Below the pieces are notes generated by a model, which saw nothing but the letters and a program-made list of their open reading frames with translations, made no database searches and had not been told where the DNA came from. From assembly GCF_002878395.1 (NCBI RefSeq), contig NC_061119.1, positions 15,580,492 through 15,644,491 of the forward strand: 64,000 bases of DNA. Reading direction: 5' to 3'. Positions 11,579 to 22,034 of this stretch are shown here, piece by piece. The stretch comes from Capsicum annuum. Lineage: Eukaryota; Streptophyta; Magnoliopsida; Solanales; Solanaceae. Positions within the stretch are counted from its first letter, which is position 1, and each line of letters starts with the position of its first letter. The translations under genes and the position numbers were made by a program.

Positions 11579-12973
11579 GTCACATTTGCCAAGATGAAAA
11601 CTACCTCGATGGGGCTGACTACCACCCCTACCTGCCTGATAACCACCACGACCACCCTGTGGACGACCTCTACTATTACCACCACCTCCCCTACCTGCAG
11701 GAACGAGAGCTCTAGGAGCCAGCTATTGGCTAAACTAACCGAACTGCCTTGTGTTAGGACAAAACCTCCTAACATGACCCACTCTACCACACTCATAACA
11801 TGTACATTCCAAGGTAGGCCACTGAGCTGACGAAGATAAAGCAAGGTAACCACCAGAGTATGGACATGGCTGGCTAGCACCTAACAAACCACCCACCGAC
11901 ACCAGCATCGCTGACTGAATGGGGAGGCCAGGGTATCCCTGAGAACTCTGACCTCTAGAATAAGAACCACTAAAATTTCCTCCTCTGCGGGCCTTCTTTT
12001 ATGATGCTCTAGCATAACCCTCTTACCTTATGCCCTCCAGCTTCTTAACAAAATCAACCATCTCTTAGAAAGACCTATCCAAAGATGTCATCTGAAGAGG
12101 AAAAATCTGGAGACCAGTGTTCAAACCCTTCACAAAAAAATGGATCATCTCTTCCTCTATTTTCAGCAAGTGAGATGCATACCGAGATAGAGAATGAAAT
12201 TTGGCCTCATAGGTCGTAACAGACATGTTCTCCTTCTTAAGATTAGCAAACTTATCCCACTTTCTATCTCTCAAAGTACGAGGCACGTACTTTTCTAGAA
12301 AAACTGAGTAAAATTGTGTCCAAGTCAAGGGAGACAAAGCTAGATCCCTACACTCAACATAGGCTCTCCACCATATCTTTGCATCCCCCTAAAATTGAAA
12401 AGTAACCAGTTCTACACCATACCTCTCAACCACTCCCATATTATGCAACCTCTCATGACAGTTGATGATAAACTCATAGGCATCCTCCAATGCAGTTTCG
12501 TGAAAAATAGGGGGCTTCATCTTTATAAACTTACAGAATAACTCATGCTCATCTCTGGTCATCACCAGACCTACAACCTATCTTGGAAAAATATCTGCTC
12601 CTTTCACTTCTTTCATACGAGGGGCTACAGCAGCAGCATACTGCATCCTATACTGGACTACAGGTGTTGCGGGCATATTCCCTGATCCTGCCAAACCACC
12701 CAGAAAACTCAGAACCTATTGAATCACAGTGAAAGATATCTGAATCAAAGCTACACCTCCCTGAGGTAGTGCAACCCTATCATGAACTGGCACTCGGTCA
12801 TCATGTACCGACATAGCTCCATCTTCTGCAACCTCAGGCAAATCCTCATGTGGGGGAGGAGATATTGGCCTCCCTCTAGCTGGCCCAACAGCCTAAGTCC
12901 TGCCCTTGGCAGGAGCTGCTCTCCTTCCTTCACCACGTCCTCCTCTTGCCTCATTCTTTTGTGTTCTTACCAT
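11579..12973 (-). pseudogene. Element A gag
   Basis: The start codon at 12973-12971 opens MVRTQKNEARGGRGEGRRAA, a basic Gly/Arg-rich start common in this family, and meets a TAG after about 26 codons. The capsid-like gag core is open at 12065-12337: MSPLTWTQFYSVFLEKYVPR, then KWDKFANLKKENMSVTTYEA and FHSLSRYA. A CCHC zinc knuckle lies at 11759-11800 (CYECGRVGHVRRFC), with all four ligands intact. At least two stops or frame changes break gag, so no complete nucleocapsid protein can be made. Confidence 0.9.
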
Positions 12974-13173
12974 CTGCGAGAATAAGAGTGAAAGAGCCAA
13001 TACCAATTAAAATCGTCAGATACCAATTGAAATCAAATAATAGCACGTAAGAAAGAAGAATTTGAATTTTCTTATTGCCTTGTAGCCTCTCAAAGAAAGG
13101 TAAAGATGTCTCCATACCGTTCCATAAGACTCTACTAGACATGTTCTTGTACGATGAGATCGATGAACCTAGT

Positions 13174-13184
13174 CTCTGATACCA
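13174..13184 (-). promoter_or_regulatory. Primer-binding site, initiator tRNA-Met type
   Basis: In element sense the sequence is TGGTATCAGAG, complementary to the 3' end of plant initiator tRNA-Met. It starts five bases inside the 5' LTR edge at 13190 and confirms the minus orientation. Confidence 0.93.
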
Positions 13185-13189
13185 ACTTT

Positions 13190-15386
13190 ATCATGACCCA
13201 AAGGGCCATGAGTGGCACCCACTCTACTCTTCCTATGGAAAAATCATCTAAACCGAACCTTTACCCAATCACTTAGTCAATATTAAGATAATAATATCAT
13301 AAAATTAATTTAATAATAAAAGTTCAAGATTAATCATTATTAATATGAAAGTCAAATAAAATACTTATTTAAAATACCCAAGATCCGAAAATCATCGTAC
13401 AAGAACTACTAATAAAATAAAGTCTAAAGAGATTCCCAAAAAAATTAAATTAGGAGTGTTTCATTGCCCGAAAGATGGACAATAACAACTAAGATGACCC
13501 ATGGCAGGTTGAAGATGGAGTGCTCACCCTTCGGATCAAGATCTGCTATCAACTCTAGAGGTGAGGTTATGTCTGAGCCTCTGGAACACTTTCTACACTC
13601 AACAAAAGAAGAGAACAGGGTAGTATCAGTACAAACCACTATGTACTGGTAGGCATCATAGGCCAATCCAACTTAATAGGATTTACACAACATAATTTAG
13701 GAAAACAAGTAGACAGGCATCATCAAATAATAAATTCTCATTGGACCAACAACACAACAACAACAGGTCAACAATGCTCACAAACAAACCACATAATATC
13801 AAGTGTATCAATCATACGGTAAACACCCACAAAATCAATACAAGTATGTACACACCTGCTATGGGACTTATTTTTGCCCAAATAGTCATGACCTGTAGGG
13901 AACAATCTATGTTCATGTACTGTACCGGCGTGGTACCCAATCCAACATAAATGTAAATGTACCAGCATGATATCCGATCCAACATAAATATAAACGTACC
14001 GGCGTGGTACCTAATCCAACATAAATGTAAACGTACCGGCGTGGTACCCGATCCAACATAAATGTAAACGTACCGGTGTGGTACCCGATCCAACATAAAT
14101 ATAAATGTACCGACGTAGTACCCGATCCAACATAAATATAAATGTACCGATGTGGTACCCGATCCAACATAAATAGAAACAAGTATTACCAATATCAATT
14201 TACACAACCTCACAGCATACAACTCAATGTACCAAGTTTACAAGTACACTTAAAGTTATAAGACAATTCCATCAGGTCAATTTCCAATAAACATTTATAC
14301 ATGAATCAACAATCCAAACTTCAACAATTTCAAACATGTGCGAATACCAATCCACAAGTATCTAATTTAGGAGCATACACACAATTAAGTCGAGTCTAAC
14401 CTTTAATTAAACCATAACCTACCTCGATCGAAAAATCCAAATGCAAGTTAACTTGCGAGGGTCTTTTCCTTTCGTAAAATCTCTGAACGATCAATATCTA
14501 TTCAAAATATAATCTCTATAAGAATACAAATTTAACGACACCCATATCGTTACATTTATTTTGACATAAAAATATAATCAAATGTTAATTTCTACATCTA
14601 TTTTAGTATCTGATACACAATATGACCATATACTCACCTGCTGTTACCAACATTATTATTAAAATTTAACAATAATAATTTTAAATCTCCAAAAGCCTGC
14701 AATTTCAACCACTAAATAGCATTAATATACACCTACAATACCTATTACTAACCCCTGAACACTTTCACAATAGACTCTTATACATTCCATGCTTACATTG
14801 GCCTCAAATAAGACAAAATCAATTATAACCTTTGTCCAGCAAGTTACCTCTTATAGTTCTTAGGCAAAGAACATTCATTCAATTCTTATCATTAGCTGTG
14901 CACCCCAAATAAAATATTGTACCACCACCTCAGTAAATCACTCCTAACAGAATCAATTAAGAGTAAATTTCACACAAATTTGTCTAACCTTCACTTGCAA
15001 TTGGCGATAATTGCTTCCAAAGACGTGAGTGAAAAGATTCAATCTTTAATCGTCGTGCTTTTGTTTTTCTTCTATGCTGTGTGAGATAATCTAAGCGTAA
15101 CTTCTGTACTCCACCTCTCAATTTATCTGACCTTATTTTTTTATAAATATGTTAAATTCTTCCAACTTAAATTAATTCTTTTATTGACCATATAAGAAAA
15201 TAAACTACAACTTTGATCCATTAAATCACTAATTAAACTAATTGTTTTAAAATATCCAACACGTTAATATATCCTAAAAATCAATACTACTCATCCCGTA
15301 AGTCATAACTCACGTATATAAACTATGAAGAGAGCAAAAATAGAAAAGATGAGAAGATTTCACAAACAACCGGGAGGGTCGTTACA
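13190..15386 (-). repeat. 5' LTR of element A
   Basis: The plus-strand copy runs from TATCATGACCC to GGTCGTTACA; 2,197 bp. Relative to the 3' LTR it has two extra minisatellite units and a ~28-bp segment at 14786-14813. Its first dinucleotide has decayed from TG to TA on the plus strand. Confidence 0.93.
13921..14179. repeat. LTR minisatellite, seven 37-bp units
   Basis: Units begin at 13921, 13958, 13995, 14032, 14069, 14106 and 14143. The second unit is the most diverged (ACCAGCATGATATCC) and has lost the inverted repeat; the others keep the GTACC..GGTAC stem or a one-base variant. Confidence 0.97.
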
Positions 15387-15508
15387 ACCTCACACGAAAA
15401 AGAGAGCAAAGAATACAATAAAAAAATAAATCAATCACGCATAAAGTATCATAAGTTTCAGGGCTTACTTTACCCGAGTTTTTTCATGGATGGTTCAATA
15501 GCTCTCCA
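15387..15508 (-). other. Short host-like segment between element A and the CACTA element
   Basis: On the minus strand a segment reads WRAIEPSMKKLG and is followed by GGGTAAAGTAAG, a splice-donor-like site near 15473. It ends exactly at the CACTA insertion point. I do not recognise the peptide. It might be part of an exon split by transposons. Confidence 0.2.
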
Positions 15509-15720
15509 CACTACAAGAAATAAGGCATTTTCAGTAATATTTTTTGTTGCCATATATCGTATGTTGTTGCCAAAAGTACTTTTGGCAATAATAAAAAAGT
15601 TGTTGCATGTCGTTGCAATAAATATCGATGAAAAAAGTTTTTGCAACAACAAAATATATTATTGTCAAAAATAACTTAATGCAACAAAAAAAGTTGATGT
15701 CTTACATTCGCATGCTTGTG
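15509..15720. repeat. Left TIR and subterminal repeats of the CACTA element
   Basis: Terminal CACTACAAGAAA is followed by TTGTTGCC at about 15535, 15563 and further GTTGC/GCAAC words in both orientations up to about 15690. These clustered short words are where CACTA accessory transposase is known to bind in En/Spm. Confidence 0.85.
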
Positions 15721-15992
15721 GCTTATAAAAAATTTTAGCAACAATTTGTCAGTAGTTGCTACATACACAAAACACATTTTAAATATAATTTTATATAAAT
15801 ACTAAAAATTATATAAATTGCAAAGGTCAAAAAATATATAAGATTGATGAATTAGATATTTTCTACTTTCAAAAAATTAAGTACTACATGTCTTAACTTG
15901 TAAAAAAAAATATAAACTGATCATTATGATCCTATACTAAGTAATTAAAAAAAAAAAATTCTTCTCCAATAGCACTTGCGTTGTTACTTGAT

Positions 15993-16620
15993 TTAAATCT
16001 TCATCTTCTTCTCTAGCTCTTCAATTTTTTTCTCAAGCGATGCTTTTTCACTCAAAAGCCTCTTCTTTGTCTCTTTTGTAGAACGCAACATAGAACAAGG
16101 TTTCAACTCTTCTTGAAACTTTTCAAAGACCTACTAGTGAAAGATTCATGAGTTTGTATTTTGTAGATTATAGACAAATTTGGACAAAGGTCAAATTCAT
16201 AGCTCTACCTGATTATTTACGTCAACCAATTCTTTTGGATTTTTTTTTTCAAACCTTGAGGACCCAACAACTTTGAAAATCGTAATTCTAAGTTTTGCTT
16301 CTCTGTTAAAGTAGCCTGTCAAGAATCAATCAATAAAATGAGATGATATGATTTTCGCTTTAATAAATAAAATTTAATAATATTTAACAAATACCTAAAG
16401 CTCTGCATTTTTTTCATTGCATAAAGATCTGAATATATCACAATCACAATCAGCCACTTCTAAATTTTGCTTCTCAAAAGTCAAGTTGTCTTTTAAGCGA
16501 TCCAATTCTTTTTGCATCTCTGAGTTTTGTTTTTGCTTTTCTTGTAAATCTTTCATCAACTGTTCATTAACACATAGACCATAAGTCATAAATAAATATG
16601 TACCAAAAATATATTTCATT
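15993..16620 (-). pseudogene. Coiled-coil protein fragment in two or three exons
   Basis: The minus-strand frame at 16395-16619 encodes NEQLMKDLQEKQKQNSEMQK and ELDRLKDNLTFEKQNLE, a heptad-like Glu/Lys/Leu coiled coil. Further pieces read ATLTEKQNLELRFSKLLGPQ (near 16320-16250) and, last, KRLLSEKASLEKKIEELEKK ending in a stop at 15993. AG acceptors precede the pieces. Position at the end of the element and coiled-coil content fit the C-terminus of an En/Spm accessory (TNP1/Transposase_24-like) protein, but a captured host gene cannot be excluded. Confidence 0.45.
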
Positions 16621-16820
16621 GTGTTTAATAAAGATCAGATGCAGGGTATTACTAAGAATAATAAAGAAAAACAAGCGCAAGATCAACAGGTTCATAACAC
16701 ACAATCATATCCGTATTACAACAAGTAAACAAATGGGTCTTCTAAAATAACTGAATCACAAGAACTGGAGGAACGCCTCTGTGAACCTAAAGGGTGCCAC
16801 CTATTCTTGAGGCAAGCTGA

Positions 16821-17235
16821 TTATTTTGTCAGCAGTGTATTCTCTTCTCTTTTGCGTCTATAAGAATAGAATGACTCAACAACTACTCTCCCTACCCTCC
16901 AATATTTTCTCATCCTTTTACTTTGACCTCTCTTCCTTTCCTTTTCAGCTGCAGGTTGAGCCAAAGGTACATAACTGAGCAATCCCAGTGGCAGTAATGC
17001 CTCAACAAACTGGAGAAGAATCCCAATATGCAGACTCGAGTAGTTACCAGGTGTTATACCAAGGAAAGTAGCCAAGGTAACACCCAAAACCCCGTTAAAT
17101 ATTGATGAAAAACATAGAGAAGATGCCAAGGAAAACATGAGAGATCCTTCACATCCAGACGGAGCCAAACTTGCAAACAACACATGAAATGGCAAGAGAT
17201 TAAATATAGCAACAGTTTCTGCTACACCGGAGATC
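16821..17235 (-). pseudogene. BT1/folate-biopterin transporter-like C-terminal fragment
   Basis: From about 17235 the frame reads ISGVAETVAIFNLLPFHVLF, then ASLAPSGCEGSLMFSLASSL, a Gly-rich helix ending LGVTLATFLGIT, YSSLHIGILLQF and ALLPLGLLSYVP. A basic tail (EKERKRGQSKRMRK) runs to the stop at 16821. The hydrophobic helices, the S/P-G-x-E-G-S/T-L motif and LPLGLL before a charged tail match my knowledge of the last three membrane helices of the BT1 (folate-biopterin transporter) branch of the major facilitator superfamily. CTCAG|G at the upstream edge looks like a splice acceptor. Only the last exon is present, so the fragment cannot be a transporter. Confidence 0.55.
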
Positions 17236-17244
17236 CTGAGTTCA

Positions 17245-17340
17245 GAATATTACTGTAATTGATTCCCTAACAGATCCTAATATTTCTGTAATTATATTGT
17301 TTCCTAAATATTTCTGTAATTGGTTTCCTAATAGATCCTG
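17245..17340 (+). repeat. Three short tandem repeats between two captured fragments
   Basis: The wording TTTCTGTAATTGGTTTCCTA followed by ATAGATCCT recurs about three times with changes (starting near 17248, 17281 and 17310). The repeat sits exactly between the transporter-like and reticulon-like fragments, both of which meet it at a GATCCTGAG word. Confidence 0.6.
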
Positions 17341-17528
17341 AGTGCAGCAGCAACACCCAGGACAATGTCTTCAGACACAATGACTTGTGGAATTTGGGGT
17401 GGAGACTTGTTGATGAAGGTGGATGCATTGGACCAAAGAAAAAGGACTGCTAAGGAAAGGATCAGTATATGGCATACAAGCATAAGCAAGTGGTACTGAA
17501 GCAACTCAAAAAGCACCCAAATTGCCAT
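17334..17528 (-). pseudogene. Reticulon-like (RTNLB) exon fragment
   Basis: The minus-strand peptide reads [53 protein letters not shown] and [10 protein letters not shown]. This is the core of the reticulon homology domain of plant RTNLB proteins, which shape tubular endoplasmic reticulum: first hydrophobic hairpin, the FLWSNA..FINKSPP signature, then the ALRI that normally continues with EINR. Similarity stops exactly after ALRI at 17334, where the tandem repeat begins, so the fragment is cut at or near an exon edge. It cannot form the second membrane hairpin. Confidence 0.8.
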
Positions 17529-17861
17529 GGCAAAATCAAGTACGCCTACAGTAATTTTCTAAAAATATTTATGGAGACCCAACATGCCAAAGAAATTCTC
17601 ACCCTTTCAAGAAATTTTCTCCCACTAGTCACTATTAGTTGCAAAGAGGAATAGGTACCAACGGCAAAGTCGCTGATGACTCTGGAAATGGACAACCAAC
17701 ATCCTAAAGAATTTATACCAATCTACAATGCAACATAACACAACTGGAAAGAACATGTGAAATTTGATAAAGTTCAACTTACCAAATAAAGACAGATAGA
17801 ACGTCCAAAATTTTCATTTGGAGAAGAAAAAAGTGGAGAAAGAAAAGGTACAAACCCCAGA

Positions 17862-18290
17862 TAGCATTTCAACCACATTCAAAGAACTTCTTTGATAACA
17901 AAACACCCACATAATATATACTCCAAGAGAACACCAAACTTAGCACAAAAAGTCTTTTTCAGCTTACTGGTGTCAAAGAAATATGTCAAGTTAAACAACC
18001 TTCGCTACCATAAAGCCCAAAACTTTCCACCATAAGAACAAAATAGATGGGGGAAAACCAAATCCCTAATAGCATTTCAATCACACTGCATAGTTAACAA
18101 ATTATCCATATGCTATACTTCACGAAAACACCATACTTAGTACAAAATAAGTCTTCTTCAGTCTTGACGACCATAATGACACAAACTTTTCACTAGAAGC
18201 ACAACTAAAGAGAAACCAAGAAACTCCAGTAGCATTTCAACCACATTGCACCATTAAAAAAATGCCCACACGCTATACTTCAAGATAACT
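17862..18290 (+). repeat. Diverged tandem repeat, three copies of ~165-200 bp
   Basis: Copies begin near 17862, 18066 and 18230, each with ATAGCATTTCAACCACA (or a close variant). In the first two, matching words such as CACCAAACTTAGCACAAAA / CACCATACTTAGTACAAAA and AAGTCTTTTTCAG / AAGTCTTCTTCAG follow in the same order. The third is truncated after CTATACTTCAAGATAACTTG. No coding potential is seen. Confidence 0.7.
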
Positions 18291-18314
18291 TGAGGATCTA
18301 TGAAGTTTACTTAC

Positions 18315-18377
18315 CTGGTTTTCATCTATAAGACTTGCAGGACTTGTCTCATATGAAGTAGTTGAATTTGTAATCAT
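18315..18377 (-). other. Candidate first coding exon inside the CACTA element
   Basis: ATG at 18377-18375 opens 21 codons (MITNSTTSYETS, then PASLIDENQ) ending in CAG followed by GTAAGT, a strong plant 5' splice site. It is on the same strand as the reticulon-, transporter- and coiled-coil-like pieces downstream, so it could initiate a chimeric transcript. I do not recognise the peptide and no cDNA is available here. Confidence 0.35.
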
Positions 18378-18590
18378 ATTGAAAATTGTAGCCAGAAGTA
18401 GAAGATTGATACAAGCACTGCAATGTATACAGTAATATTGTATTAATTAGCAGAATAGAACTTATACTACACAAATAATAGCTATAAATAATGATTAAGA
18501 AATATAACAAGTTATATTACTGTAGAATTACATTACAATTTGTAATGAGCTAAACATTAAAAAAGACTAAAGGATTTTGTTAAAATTTTG

Positions 18591-19310
18591 TTAGTTGTGA
18601 CAACATTTAGTCATTAAAAAGAGGTAAATAGTAGAAGTATGGCGTTTGACCATAAGAATCTCAAATACAACTTGAAATTGGATTTGAAAAAGTGAATACA
18701 AGTTAAAGTCATTGTTACAAACAAATATATATCCAGCAAGAACCTCATTCTTCAGTATTGTCTTTGCAACATGTAGAATCTTAAGCCCTTTATCAGCGGA
18801 GTTATTTCCATTGGTTCTCTCACTGTTGTTATTGTTATTATTGACAGGTTCCTTGGTATAGATGCTAGTGTTGAGCTTGCTTAAGGAAGAATTTCCCAAG
18901 TTGTTAAAATTGGTTTTAAGATAAACTGGATTTGCATTGTAAATGCTATCTTTAATGTGATTCTTGCACATATTTTTAGTCATCTTAGTATCCAAATTTA
19001 ACACATTTAAGTTAAGGCTTTCCCACTTGTTATCTTCCTGAAACAAACTCTTGGCTCTATCAATGTTACCATCCTCACATAATCCATAAATAAGTGAGCA
19101 AAAAGTAAACTCATCAAGAACAAAACCTTTAAAAACTGTATTATTAAGGATTACATCCGCTTTCTGCACCATACCCAACTTTCAATATGCGCCAATGATT
19201 ATATTAACATGAATGCATCAGGGTCTAACCCATACTTCACCATTTTATGCAAGTAAGACTCCACTTCATCAACCTTCGAATGCTTACATAAACCACATAT
19301 AAGTGTGTTA
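18591..19310 (-). pseudogene. PPR (pentatricopeptide repeat) gene fragment
   Basis: Two 35-residue PPR units are visible. CNTLICGLCKHSKVDEVESY followed by LHKMVKYGLDPDAFML lies at 19310-19205. After a one-base frame change and a stop, MGMVQKADVILNNTVFKGFV and LDEFTFCSLIYGLCEDGNID then RAKSLFQE lies at 19178-19035. The helix-turn-helix spacing and the NxLICGLC / TFCSLIYGLC signatures are those of P-class PPR proteins, organellar RNA-binding factors. The following frame to 18591 is Asn-rich (NNNNNN at mid-length) with no PPR signature. The fragment is cut on its upstream side exactly where the RTE LINE tail begins. Confidence 0.78.
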
Positions 19311-19311
19311 C

Positions 19312-21511
19312 AACTAACAACAACGACAACAACAACAATAACAAACTCAGTGTATTTCCATCAAGTGGGGTCTGGAGAGGGTAAAATATACGCAGTCCAT
19401 ACCGCTACTTTCGAAGAGGTAGAGAGGCTATTTCCGATAGACCCCCGACTTAAGATAATGAATAGTCAACAAGGTCATAGTGATATATGACATGGAATGG
19501 GTGGCATAAACGAAATAAGAAATGAGAAATAATAACAGTAGAGCTAAGCGAGCCATGAAAAAGAGCAACAAAAAAATTTAAAAAAAAATAGAAAATAAGA
19601 AATAAGAAAAGGGAAAAGAAGAGAAAAGGAGAAAAGGGCACCCCCTAGTAGTAGCATACACTAGTGGCTCCTACCAATGTACACAGTCGTATACTTCAGA
19701 ACTCCCTAACTACTAGTTATAAACCACCCACGCACTAGCCTTCTACCCTTATTCGTGACCTGCACACCTTCCTATCTAGGGTCACGTCCTCAGACAGTTG
19801 TAACAGCTCCATGTCCTATCGAATCACTTTTCTCCAGTACTTCTTCAGCCTATCTCTACCTCTACTGACACCATCCAAAGCTAGACGCTCACACCTACGT
19901 ACTGGGGCATCCGTGCCCTTCCTCATCATATACCTAAACCATCTCAGCCTTTCTTCTCGTATCTTATCCTCCACTGAAGCTACTCCTACCTTCTCCTAAA
20001 TAATCTTATTACTAACTCTATCTCCTCTAGTAAGTCCACAAATCCAACAAAGCATTCTCCTTTCCTCTACCTTCAATTTTTGAATATGGGAGTTTTTGAC
20101 TGGCCAACACTCTACACCATACAGCATAGCCAGACAGACTGCCACTTTGTAGAAATTGCCTTTAAACTGTAAGGGTACCTTCTTATCATACAGCACTCCT
20201 GAGGCAAGCCTCCACTTCATTCAACCTGCTCCAATACGTTTAGAGACATCCTCACCAATCTCGTCATTCCCCTAAATTATAGACCTAAGATACTTAAAAT
20301 TATCCCTCTTACAAACATCCTAAGAATCCAACCTCACCACCACTCCGTCCTCCTGCTTTGATTCACTAAACTTGCATTCCAAATACTCTGTTTTGGATCT
20401 ACTAAGCCTAAACCCCTTAGATTCAAGGGTTTACCTCCAAACCTCCAATTTATCAGTGACACCCCCCGCGTCTCATCAATTAGGACCACATCATCTGCAA
20501 ATAACGTACACCAAGGCACCTCATCTTGAATACTCTACGTCAATACATCTATCATCGGCATAAATAAAAATGGGCTGAGAGTCGATCTCTAATGCAAACC
20601 TATCTCAACCAAAAAATGATCTGAGTTTTCTATCACCGATCTCACCCGAGTCTTTTCTTTATCATATATGTCCTTAATAGCTCTGATGTATGCCGTCAGG
20701 ACACTTTTCACCTCCAAGCATCTCCAAAGTACCTCCCTCGAGACTTTGTCATAAGCCTTCTCCAAGTCGATGAACACCATGTGTAAGTTCCTCTTTCTTT
20801 CCCTATACTTCTCCACCAATCTTCTCACCACGTAGATTGCCACTGTCGTCGAGCGACCAAGCATAAATCTAAGATGATTCTCCAAAATGGACATGACCCT
20901 CCTCAACCTTCGTTCAACCACCCTCTCCTAAATTTTCATAGTGTGACTCAATAGCTTAATGCCCCTATAATTGTTGCAACTCTGAATGCCACCTTTGTTT
21001 TTATACAATGGAATCAGCGTACTCTATCTCCACACCTCAGGCGTTTTTTCAGTCTTGAAAATTCCATTAAACAAATTTATCAACCAGCTCAAACCTGCTT
21101 TACTAGTAAACTTCCAAAAATCCACCAGAATTTCGTCGGGCCTTGTCGTACTGCCCCTTCATATCCTACGAATAGACTCTCTAACCTTCTCTATCTTAAA
21201 ACTTCTAAAGTAACCAAAATCTCAATTCTTCTTCGAGTTCTCCATCTCTCCTATCTCAAAGCTTCTATCCCCCTCCTCATTCAATAAGCCACAAAAATAA
21301 TCATGCCATCTTTTCTTAATATGGACATCCTCCACCAAAACTCTCCTGTCCTCCCTCTTTATGCACTTTACTTGGTCAAGGTCACACCCTTTTTGCTCCC
21401 TAGCTTTAACCAATGTATACAATCATTTTCCCCACCTTTCTCCTCTAACCCCACATACAAGCTCTCAAACGTTACTGTGTTAGCAGCTGTAACTGCTAAC
21501 TTAGCCTAAAA
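19312..21511 (-). mobile_element. 5'-truncated RTE-type LINE inserted in the CACTA element
   Basis: On the minus strand the element starts inside ORF2 (AKLAVTAANTVTFESLYVGL at about 21510) and ends in a (TTG)n tail seen on the plus strand as (ACAACA)n at 19312-19340. The last ~150 bp before the tail (GTGGGGTCTGGAGAGGGTAA near 19365, AGAGGCTATTTCCGATAGAC near 19425 on the plus strand) is the 3' region shared by TS-type SINEs of Solanaceae and their RTE partner. The endonuclease is lost by 5' truncation. No clear target duplication was found. Confidence 0.85.
19996..21422 (-). pseudogene. RTE LINE reverse transcriptase, interrupted
   Basis: Minus-strand pieces in order: DLDQVKCIKREDRRVLVEDV at 21375-21316; [20 protein letters not shown] with [20 protein letters not shown] (RT motif A Asp) at 20921-20700; MPWCTLFADDVVLIDETRGV with the FADD motif C at 20519-20460; LYGVECWPVKNSHIQKLKVE near 20120, the conserved C-terminal region. 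Four or more stops or frame changes separate them, so no enzyme can be made. Confidence 0.88.
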
Positions 21512-22034
21512 AATAACCCCAATTTATATTCATGGGAAAACACAACTCCAACTCCAAAACAATTATAATTTTTGTGTCCAAACACCAACTTAAAGTTCAA
21601 GCCCTAATTTTACTTTGAGGAAATAGCAAATCTCTAGTCTCTTAACGAAATAGGGATTTTTAGATTTGAGAGTTAACTAATGAACTTAATTGCACAACTG
21701 AAGAATCCATTTGTACCCAAGATAGTTGTAAATATAAGAAAGTATTCCATTTCTACCAAAAATAATTGCAAATCTAACAAACTATATTTATGCTTACATG
21801 AGAAATTAAAATCCTAAACTTAAAACTACTAAAATTAAAGGGAAGAAACTAATTACCTTTCAAGCCTAGGTCTCGGTTGAGAAAACTCTGGAAACTCCAT
21901 AACTCTTGAAAGCTTTGCTTGAACCTGAAGCGTGATTGATGAGCCACTAAACCTCTAAAGGGTTTTGTAATAAAACTGATTTTAATGAAAAATTGGGAGT
22001 TGGAGGAAAACATTGCCGCGCTATTACTAGCTAA

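Larger units (their letters stand above)
5945..15391 (-). mobile_element. Full-length degenerate Del/Tekay chromovirus (Ty3-gypsy), element A
   Basis: This LTR retrotransposon lies on the minus strand: 5' LTR 13190-15386, internal region 8031-13189, 3' LTR 5950-8030. Flanking pentamers ACCTT (5945-5949) and ACCTC (15387-15391) look like a target duplication with one change. The order gag, protease, reverse transcriptase, RNase H, integrase, chromodomain is that of chromoviruses, and the long gag, the ~2-kb LTRs and the ALW-type chromodomain ending PHLF fit the Del/Tekay clade. Every domain is recognisable, but stops and frameshifts break the polyprotein, so it cannot encode its own proteins. 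The LTRs differ by substitutions, a ~28-bp indel (14786-14813) and minisatellite copy number, so insertion is not recent. Confidence 0.95.

Noticed and set aside
11278..11880. 200-codon minus frame and several plus frames overlapping gag and protease
   Set aside because: Shadow frames of the real gag-pol reading frame (zinc knuckle and protease are in other frames).
5945..15391. A functional autonomous retrotransposon
   Set aside because: RNase H has lost an active-site Asp, RT is cut by a stop after motif A, and gag and integrase contain stops.
17469..17654. Plus-strand Lys/His-rich frame
   Set aside because: Antisense of the reticulon-like exon and flanking non-coding DNA.
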